From assembly GCA_965371805.1 (NCBI GenBank), contig CBDUZW010000058.1:1-35822 (forward strand): a stretch of DNA of 35,822 nt, written 5' to 3'. Positions 25,216-31,905 of the stretch are shown one piece after another. Origin of the DNA: JAOZTV01 sp965371805 (GTDB taxonomy: Bacteria > Acidobacteriota > Aminicenantia > UBA2199). The translations under genes and the position numbers were made by a program. The notes under the pieces were generated by a model that did no database searches, was not told where the DNA came from, and saw only the letters and a program-made list of their open reading frames with translations. The stretch's first letter is position 1. Every line of letters begins with the position of its first letter.

Positions 25216-27979
25216 CCTCAATTAATTCTACGTATTTGAAGGGTTTTGAAATATAATCATTCATACCCGCATTTATATATTTTTCTCTATCTCCAACCAT
25301 TGCATGTGCTGTAAAGGCAATAATTGGAATGTTTTTGTTCAGGACAGAAGAATTCTCATCTCTAATAAATTTAGTAGTCTCGAGACCATTCATTATAGGC
25401 ATTTGAATATCCATCAAAACCAGGTCAAATTCTTCAGTCTTTAAGAGATTTATTGCCTCTTTTCCATTTTCTGCAATTTTATAATAAAAACCTCTTTTGG
25501 AAATCATATTCGCGGCCAATTTTTGATTAATAACATTGTCTTCAACAATCAATATACCTACATTCCTCATCTCAATTTCAGTAAGTTCTAAATTCATGTG
25601 ATTTTCTTCAATATAGAATTCAAAGGGGAGAATAATATTAAACTCAGTTCCCTCACCCAATTTACTTACTACAGATATTTTGCCATCAATATGCTCTACA
25701 ATTTTTTTCACAATCGATAATCCCAATCCACTTCCTCCATAATTTCTTTGCAGAGATGTATCTTCTTGAGAAAATGGAACGAAAATGTTTTTTAAATATT
25801 TATTAGCAATCCCTATTCCTGTATCTTTTATAATAAATTCAATAAAAATCTTTCTTTTTCTTTTTTTATTTTTATATCTATTTATGATGATGTTTATTTC
25901 ACCTTTCTTAGTGAATTTTATTGCATTTCCCAAAATTTTCTGCAATATCTGGATTAGGTTTGCGCTGTCTCCAATCAATATTTCTGGAATATCTGTATCA
26001 ATATTTATTGAGAGTTTGATTTTCTTATTATCTATCTGATCTTTGAAATTATTTTCAATTTTCATAATTAATTTTTTTATCGAGAATGGTTTTTTTACAA
26101 TATCTATTCTACTATATTCGAGTTTATTAATATTTAGGATATCATCAACTAATTCCAATAATTTTGAGGAACTATAATTAATGATATTAATTAAATCCTT
26201 TTGTTTCTTAGAAGAAGAAAAAGAATTTTTTAATAGATCTGTTGCTCCAATAATACCATTAATAGGGGTTCTGATCTCATGACTTACATTTGATAAGAAG
26301 TTAGATTTAATTCTATTTGCTTCTTCAGTCGCCTGCATTGATGAATCCAATTCCTCTTCCTTTTTTTTGTTATCAGCTATGAGTAGATCCATATCGGATT
26401 TGACGAGTGAAATTGCATTGAAAACATCAATAAAAGGGTGTGAGAAATTAAATTCATGTGATTTATCAACCTCTTTAAATTCCCAGTTTAAACTACCGAT
26501 AAAACTTAGAATCTCATCTTTGTATTTTTCTAAATTATTGTCACTAGCCAGTTGAGGTTTCAGAAATTCACCTGAATTAATTTTATATTCTTCTATTATT
26601 TTGATTCCTTGAGACAGGTCATCGGCAAATTTTATTTTAAATGGAAATTGAGGAATAAGTAAGTCTATAATATTTTTTTTCCGTTTATCAAGTCCATATA
26701 TAATAAGAATAGCAAAAGGATGCTTCAAATAAAATTGTTTTAAAGAATTCAAAAAGGTTTTTGTGTTATTACTGTTTAAGGATTTTAAATTTCTTAATCC
26801 TGAAATAAAAAAATAATTTCTTTTTTCAAAAAAAAATTCTGAAATAACTTTTTCATTAAGATTAAACATTGAATTAGAATATTCTGCTTTATACATTCCC
26901 GATAGAATTGTATGAAGTATATTATTACCAATGATCTCTGTCGTTTTTTGGAAATTTTTTAGATCCAGTGTCCAATCTGTCCGTGAGGTGATATTCAATC
27001 CATTTTTGTCTGTTAAAATGGATTCTCTCTCAGAATATTCCATAGCTTGTAGAATTGCGTTTCTATAATTCTTTTCTATACTTACATAAAATGATGCTTT
27101 ATATATTTTAAATATAACCTTTAAATTTAACTTTAGTAAAAGTGTTGTATTAAAGGCAATAAATCCTATTATCCTCTGAGAATCTTTGTTCATATTTTCA
27201 ATAAACTGAATCCTAAAATATTTTGAAGGAGTTCCGGTTAATTTGGAATAATCACAAATTTCCAAAAAAGGTTCATTCGGTAATAAAAAAGAGTCCAATA
27301 CTTTTTTCCTTTGCATAAAATACTCAGACAGGTTATTAGAATTTGCATTACCTTTAGGAGTTGAAAATAATATATTTTTTCCAATAAATTTAAATTCAGC
27401 AGGAAATTGTTTGTCAGAATCAAAAATGTTCCAATCAGTATTCTCAGTTATTTTTAAACCACTATCTTTACAAAAAACATCTTCATTTAATTTGGCTCTT
27501 TTTAATTCAATATCCAAATTATATTTATCGTTAATATACTTAAGAGAAGTTTTATAATTTTTAAAAACCTCAACCGCAATATTAAAATTATAGAGTTTTT
27601 TTGTAATAGTTATACTTAGCTTAAAAAAAGGAGAAACATTATGATATATAACCGATTGAAAGGAATTTTGATTCTTTTCAAAAAAATCAATATAATATCT
27701 TCTTGAGTTTATAGGAGCATATTTTAAATTCTTAAAATTATTTATTAGAATAAGCTTATTATCCGGACTGGAATATTTGTCTATAATTTCGTTAATTATG
27801 TTACAAAAAACAATTGTATCTTTAATTTTTAATTTACCTGAAGTGTATGATAGAATGATTTTATTTTTGAGAATACCCACCGAAAAAGAACAATTTACAG
27901 TTTTATAATCCCAGTGTTTATATGTCTCAATATCTAAATTAGATAATGGACATTTTTTTAATAAAAGAATATTATCCAT
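25193..27979 (-). CDS. hybrid sensor histidine kinase with duplicated unknown sensor domain
   Basis: A 928-residue cytoplasmic hybrid kinase; no membrane helices are seen. The N-terminal ~390 residues contain two related copies of an unrecognised sensor unit (see findings). A middle region to about 545 precedes a short coiled coil. The kinase follows: H-box SNVSHEIRTP with His567, N-box ILGNAIKFTKKG, G1 DTGIGI, F-box FVPFSQED and G2 GGSGLGLSI. The C-terminal receiver has VEDN and phospho-acceptor Asp857 (LVLMDIQMP), the conserved Thr in IAFTAHA and Lys in SKPF. I chose ATG 27979 over the TTG nine bases upstream; neither has a clear ribosome site. No output domain is present, so it would signal through a phosphorelay partner not in the window. 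It overlaps the acylase gene tail-to-tail. Confidence 0.92.
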   Translation of the reverse strand: MDNILLLKKCPLSNLDIETYKHWDYKTVNCSFSVGILKNKIILSYTSGKLKIKDTIVFCNIINEIIDKYSSPDNKLILINNFKNLKYAPINSRRYYIDFFEKNQNSFQSVIYHNVSPFFKLSITITKKLYNFNIAVEVFKNYKTSLKYINDKYNLDIELKRAKLNEDVFCKDSGLKITENTDWNIFDSDKQFPAEFKFIGKNILFSTPKGNANSNNLSEYFMQRKKVLDSFLLPNEPFLEICDYSKLTGTPSKYFRIQFIENMNKDSQRIIGFIAFNTTLLLKLNLKVIFKIYKASFYVSIEKNYRNAILQAMEYSERESILTDKNGLNITSRTDWTLDLKNFQKTTEIIGNNILHTILSGMYKAEYSNSMFNLNEKVISEFFFEKRNYFFISGLRNLKSLNSNNTKTFLNSLKQFYLKHPFAILIIYGLDKRKKNIIDLLIPQFPFKIKFADDLSQGIKIIEEYKINSGEFLKPQLASDNNLEKYKDEILSFIGSLNWEFKEVDKSHEFNFSHPFIDVFNAISLVKSDMDLLIADNKKKEEELDSSMQATEEANRIKSNFLSNVSHEIRTPINGIIGATDLLKNSFSSSKKQKDLINIINYSSSKLLELVDDILNINKLEYSRIDIVKKPFSIKKLIMKIENNFKDQIDNKKIKLSINIDTDIPEILIGDSANLIQILQKILGNAIKFTKKGEINIIINRYKNKKRKRKIFIEFIIKDTGIGIANKYLKNIFVPFSQEDTSLQRNYGGSGLGLSIVKKIVEHIDGKISVVSKLGEGTEFNIILPFEFYIEENHMNLELTEIEMRNVGILIVEDNVINQKLAANMISKRGFYYKIAENGKEAINLLKTEEFDLVLMDIQMPIMNGLETTKFIRDENSSVLNKNIPIIAFTAHAMVGDREKYINAGMNDYISKPFKYVELIEVIERNLK

Positions 27980-28016
27980 TTTTTTCAAATTTTAATATAA
28001 AGGGGATTTTATAGAT

Positions 28017-28048
28017 AGATTAAAGGTTAAAAGATTAACCTTTAATCT
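28017..28048 (-). terminator. perfect 14-bp hairpin after malic enzyme gene
   Basis: AGATTAAAGGTTAA (28017-28030) and TTAACCTTTAATCT (28035-28048) are perfect inverted repeats with a 4-nt loop. It lies 22 bp after the malic enzyme stop and 37 bp before the kinase start. The stem is AT-rich and no T-tract follows on the minus strand, so termination is not certain. An operator for the kinase gene is the alternative. Confidence 0.5.
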
Positions 28049-28070
28049 AAATATGTTTAATCGAAAAAAA

Positions 28071-29525
28071 TTAACTAACTGAATCAATTGCCGTTTTTAG
28101 AGCAGTTTCCAGTAATTTTTGATCTGGTTCTTTAATAAGCCCATTACTCATCAAAAGTCCAACAGCTTCTCTTGCTTCATTTATATCTTTCAGCGTTTTT
28201 TTAAACACTTCATCCCAGGAATACTCTATCCTGGCGACACCATTTTTAATTGCTTCCATTGCAACATCTGCTGCTTCATGAGCAAAAACTTCAGTCTCAT
28301 CCATTGTCGGCATAATATAATCAGGACTAATTCCTTTTTTCTCTGCAAAATTTGCCACTGAATAGGCGGCTTTAATAGCCATTTCATCCGTAATTTTTCT
28401 TGCTCTGACTGAAAGTGCACCTTTAAGAATCCCGGGGAAACCAAGAGAATTATTTACCTGATTCGGAAAATCTCCTCTACCTGTTGCAACAATATATGCC
28501 CCGGCTTCTTTTGCAGCATATGGGTAAATTTCCGGAACAGGATTCGCACATGCAAAAACTATGGACTTCTCAGCCATACTGCTTATCCATGCAGGTTTAA
28601 CAACATCAGGTCCTGGTTTACTTAATGAAATGAGAACATCGGCACCCTTCATTGCAGTATCAATATCTTTTATTAGTTTAGGATTGGTTTTTTCACATAA
28701 TTCCCATTTTCTATAAAATCTTGGATCAGCTTTTATGTCATCCCTTTCTTTGTGAAGTGCACCTTTCGAATCGAATAGAATTATATTCTCAGGATTACCT
28801 CCAGCGCTGATAATTAACCTGGCAATTGTTGTGTTTGAAGCACCTGCACCATAAAATACCATCCTTACCTTATCAATATCTTTTTTTACAATTCTAAGAG
28901 CGTTAATAAGACCTGCCAACGTAACAGAACCGGTTCCCTGTGCATCATCATGCCAGACAGGAATATCACACTCTTCTCTGAGTGTATCAAGTACTTTATA
29001 ACAATTAGGTTGAGAAATATCTTCAAGATTAACCGCACCAACACTAGGTTGTAACATTTTGACAAATTCAATTATTTTATCTGGATCATGTTCACCTTTC
29101 GCATTATAACTATCAACACAAAGGGCAATACCATCAACTCCACCTAGATATTTCATCAGGAAAGCTTTCCCTTCCATGACCCCAAGTCCTCCTGAAGGTG
29201 TACAATCTCCATCACCTAGAACTCTCGTTGAATCAGATACAACTGCAACAAGATTTCCTCTATTTGACAGAGAAAATGATTCTTCATTATTGTCTCTGAT
29301 TGAAGTAGAAATTTTTGAAACTCCAGGTGTGTACCATGCATTAAACCAGTTAAAACCATAGATTCCTGCTTTTGGGATAGTTGCCATCTTACCGCCATAA
29401 AATTTATGTGTGGAATAGGATAGCTCTTTTAAAAAAGTTGTTTTTGCTTTTGCAATTTGTTCCTGAGAAAAATTATCAGGGAACAACTCATCCAAATTGG
29501 ATAGAGATAAATCAATTTTTGACAT
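28071..29525 (-). CDS. NAD(P)-dependent malic enzyme (oxaloacetate-decarboxylating malate dehydrogenase)
   Basis: A 484-residue malic enzyme, which converts malate to pyruvate and CO2 with reduction of NAD(P). The N-terminal malic domain has the catalytic Tyr region (IYGFNWFNAWYTPGV), VSDSTRVLGDGD, the catalytic-Lys-like AFLMKYLGGVDG and metal-binding VNLEDI and WHDDAQGTG. The C-terminal NAD domain has the dinucleotide loop FYGAGASNTTIARL, then VFACANPVPEIYP and GRGDFPNQVNNSLGFPG. This is the short bacterial form, with no phosphotransacetylase tail. It is monocistronic by the hairpin that follows. It links C4 acids to pyruvate, suiting growth on peptides and amino acids. Confidence 0.93.
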   Translation of the reverse strand: MSKIDLSLSNLDELFPDNFSQEQIAKAKTTFLKELSYSTHKFYGGKMATIPKAGIYGFNWFNAWYTPGVSKISTSIRDNNEESFSLSNRGNLVAVVSDSTRVLGDGDCTPSGGLGVMEGKAFLMKYLGGVDGIALCVDSYNAKGEHDPDKIIEFVKMLQPSVGAVNLEDISQPNCYKVLDTLREECDIPVWHDDAQGTGSVTLAGLINALRIVKKDIDKVRMVFYGAGASNTTIARLIISAGGNPENIILFDSKGALHKERDDIKADPRFYRKWELCEKTNPKLIKDIDTAMKGADVLISLSKPGPDVVKPAWISSMAEKSIVFACANPVPEIYPYAAKEAGAYIVATGRGDFPNQVNNSLGFPGILKGALSVRARKITDEMAIKAAYSVANFAEKKGISPDYIMPTMDETEVFAHEAADVAMEAIKNGVARIEYSWDEVFKKTLKDINEAREAVGLLMSNGLIKEPDQKLLETALKTAIDSVS

Positions 29526-29615
29526 TTTATATCCTCCATTACTAATTCAATTATTTAATAATAAACTTAACTTTATACCTTTTTAAAAATTAAATCAATA
29601 AAAAAACAAAAAAAC

Positions 29616-29644
29616 TTGATTTTATTTTTCTGTTTTTATAAAAT
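29616..29644 (+). promoter_or_regulatory. promoter for the cheD operon
   Basis: TTGATT (29616-29621) and TAAAAT (29639-29644) are 17 bp apart in the divergent region between malic enzyme and cheD. The start would be about 80 bp before the cheD ATG. Confidence 0.45.
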
Positions 29645-29731
29645 GAATTTTGATGGATATTAATAGGCAAAAAAAAGGAAAAGCAAGATATGATTTTTAC
29701 TTTTTTCTTATACAAGAGGAGTTATACCAGA

Positions 29732-30211
29732 ATGTCTAAATTGATCGTTGGAGTTGGTGATATGATTGTTTCAAACAAGACTGATGACAGGATAATCACT
29801 TATGCTCTAGGATCTTGTATCGGTATAACTATTTATGACCCGATTGCAAAAGTAGGCGGTATGCTTCATGCTATGTTACCTGATTCTTCAATAAATAAAA
29901 GAGGTAAAGAATTAATTGTATATAAATATATTAATACGGGTATTCCAGCTCTTTTTAAAGAAGCTTATAATCTGGGTGCAAAAAAAAATAGAATAAAATT
30001 GAAAATGGCAGGTGGCTCGCAAATTCTCGATGAATCAAATTTTTTCAATATAGGGAAAAGAAATTATGCTGCAGCAAGAAAGATGTTATGGAAAAATAAT
30101 ATGATGATTGAGAATGAATACTGTGATAAATCTGAAAGCATTACCTTAATGCTTGATATAGAGACGGGTGAAGTAATCATGAAAATTAAAAATGAAATGA
30201 TTTCTTTATAG
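29732..30211 (+). CDS. cheD: chemoreceptor glutamine deamidase CheD
   Basis: CheD deamidates glutamines on chemoreceptors and binds CheC/CheX-type phosphatases. It has 159 residues, the usual length, from ATG 29732 with GAGGAG upstream; a frame extension to 29690 is hydrophobic and lacks a ribosome site. The catalytic Cys29 (YALGSCIGITIYD) and His46 (GGMLHAMLP) are present, as are KMAGGSQI and the NIGKRNYAAAR patch. It ends in TAG (30209-30211); read-through would add only five residues. It leads a four-gene cluster with HDOD, CheY-like and CheX-like genes, spacing 8 bp or overlap. Confidence 0.93.
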   Translation: MSKLIVGVGDMIVSNKTDDRIITYALGSCIGITIYDPIAKVGGMLHAMLPDSSINKRGKELIVYKYINTGIPALFKEAYNLGAKKNRIKLKMAGGSQILDESNFFNIGKRNYAAARKMLWKNNMMIENEYCDKSESITLMLDIETGEVIMKIKNEMISL

Positions 30212-30219
30212 AATGGGAC

Positions 30220-31086
30220 ATGGCGATGAATATAAAAGATAAAATATTAATAAAAATAGATGAATTTGAACAAATACCGATATTCTCAGATGAAATAAAA
30301 AAACTGATTGATACGACAGAAAATAATGAAACTGAGTTAATTAAAATGCTTAAGTATGAAATTCCTATTACAGCAAATATTTTGAAACTTGCAAATTCTT
30401 CAATGTTTGAAATTAATAAAGAGATATGTTCAATAGATGAAGTAGTTTCAATTTTAGGATTTAGTGAATTAAAAAAACTTCTTACTATGGCAACTACAAC
30501 AAAAATTTTCTCTAAAGGTTCCGGTTATGAAATGAATAAGGGCGAGATGCGAAGGCATTCTATTGCTTCCGCAATTATTTCTAAATACCTGTGGAAATTT
30601 ATTCCTGATGATATAAAAGGAGATCTATTTACAGTCTGTCTGATTGCTGATATAGGAAAAGTAATAATTGGAGATATATTTGAAAGTTGTAATTTTAGAA
30701 TTACAAATCTCATTAAGAATAAAAATATAGATTTTTTAAGTGCTGAAAAAGAAATATTTGGTTTTTCACATGCAGAAGTAGGTGCAATGGTTCTTGAAAA
30801 ATGGAAATTTCCATCTGAAATGATAAAAGCAGTAAGGTATCATCACGAACCTGATAAAGTGCCTGATTCACCTTTAACTCATTTTATTTCACTCTCAGAT
30901 ACAATTGCAATGTTAGCAGGTTTTACTACAGGAATAGATGCTTTTGACTATAAAGGTTTTCCTGAACTTTTTAAAGAATATGGTATCAAGCAAAAGGATA
31001 TAGAAATAATTTTAATGGATTCAATAATTGAGATAAAAGAAATTATTCCTTATAAGACAAATATCAATACGGAGGAAAGAGAATGA
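30220..31086 (+). CDS. HDOD domain protein
   Basis: A 288-residue HDOD protein (a non-catalytic relative of HD phosphohydrolases used in signalling). Features are the N-terminal ANILKLANSSMFE (typical LLrlaNSa.f), IDEVVSILGFSELKKLL, and a later HAEVGAMVLEKWKFPSEMIKAVRYHHEPD block with the HxE and HH pair. The domain covers about residues 15-215, with a C-terminal tail to 288. It starts 8 bp after cheD, and its TGA overlaps the response-regulator ATG (ATGA). It probably integrates motility or stress signals; enzymatic activity is not expected. Confidence 0.88.
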   Translation: MAMNIKDKILIKIDEFEQIPIFSDEIKKLIDTTENNETELIKMLKYEIPITANILKLANSSMFEINKEICSIDEVVSILGFSELKKLLTMATTTKIFSKGSGYEMNKGEMRRHSIASAIISKYLWKFIPDDIKGDLFTVCLIADIGKVIIGDIFESCNFRITNLIKNKNIDFLSAEKEIFGFSHAEVGAMVLEKWKFPSEMIKAVRYHHEPDKVPDSPLTHFISLSDTIAMLAGFTTGIDAFDYKGFPELFKEYGIKQKDIEIILMDSIIEIKEIIPYKTNINTEERE

Positions 31087-31505
31087 CTTTTGATCTATTA
31101 GTTGTGGATGATTCAAAATCAGCATTATTTTTGTTTAAAAAGATCATCGGATTATCTGGTGCTCCTATAAAAAATTTATTAACCGCAGATAATGGATTAA
31201 CTGCAATAGAAATTTTAAAAGAAAACAATGTAGATCTAATAATGACAGATATAAATATGCCGGAAATGGATGGATTTGAATTACTGGAATATTTAAAAAA
31301 GCATGATACTTTTAAAGAAATACCAGTAATAGTAATTACAACAGAAGGGAGAGGCAAATTTATAGATAAGGCTAAAAAACTAGGTGCTATAAATTATTTA
31401 AAAAAACCTTTTCGTCCTGAACAGGTAAAACAGATGATTTTAGAAGCTTTGGGGGTAGAAGAAGATGAAGAAAATATTACCGGATCTGAAGAATGTGATT
31501 TTTAA
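31083..31505 (+). CDS. CheY-like single-domain response regulator
   Basis: A 140-residue receiver-only protein. The acidic pair is D9-D10, the phospho-acceptor is D56 (MTDINMP), Thr86 lies in VITTEG and Lys108 in KKPF, all at the positions needed for phosphorylation. A Glu-rich tail (about 126-139) is extra. The start follows GGAGGAAAG and overlaps the HDOD stop by ATGA. Its 3' end overlaps the CheX-like gene by 41 bp. It probably carries phosphoryl groups for the chemotaxis pathway, with the CheX-like neighbour as phosphatase. A dedicated motor-binding role cannot be separated from an adaptor role. Confidence 0.92.
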   Translation: MTFDLLVVDDSKSALFLFKKIIGLSGAPIKNLLTADNGLTAIEILKENNVDLIMTDINMPEMDGFELLEYLKKHDTFKEIPVIVITTEGRGKFIDKAKKLGAINYLKKPFRPEQVKQMILEALGVEEDEENITGSEECDF

Positions 31506-31899
31506 TGTTTTTCAAGAAATGCTCTTTGTTTTTCCAGATGAATATGATGAAAATGTCGAATTTATAAAAAATTGGACAAAAATAAAAATAGAATTAAAAA
31601 GTACAAAAAATTCATTTAATTTAAATTTTTATTTTTCCGAATCCCAGGCAATAACGATGACGGAAAACTTTTTAGGTCAGAGTGATGATATTTCTTCTGA
31701 TCTAATAGATGAAACTTTAAAAGAAACTGCAAATGTCATAGGGGGTAATTTTCTGAATATTTTTAAAAAAAATTATAGCCTTGGGATTCCTGAAATTTTA
31801 GATTGTGAGGATATAAAGTCTCTCAGAAATCAATATGATGATGGAAATGGAATACTATTAAAAATTGAAGAAGAGCCATTTCTATTATTGGTTAATTAA
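31465..31899 (+). CDS. CheX-like CheY-P phosphatase family protein
   Basis: A 144-residue protein of the CheC/CheX/FliY phosphatase fold. The active-site helix is KETANVIGGNF, with the conserved ExxN as E87 and N90 and the following GN. The first position of the usual (D/S)x3ExxN motif is Glu here. The N-terminal helix (LKNVIFNVFQEML) is typical. The start overlaps the upstream gene by 41 bp. The next internal Met (residue 19, ATG 31519) would cut into this helix, so the overlapping start is kept. The role is dephosphorylation of the CheY partner. CheX fits better than CheC because only one ExxN is present. It closes the cluster. Confidence 0.8.
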   Translation: MKKILPDLKNVIFNVFQEMLFVFPDEYDENVEFIKNWTKIKIELKSTKNSFNLNFYFSESQAITMTENFLGQSDDISSDLIDETLKETANVIGGNFLNIFKKNYSLGIPEILDCEDIKSLRNQYDDGNGILLKIEEEPFLLLVN

Positions 31900-31905
31900 A
31901 ACAAC

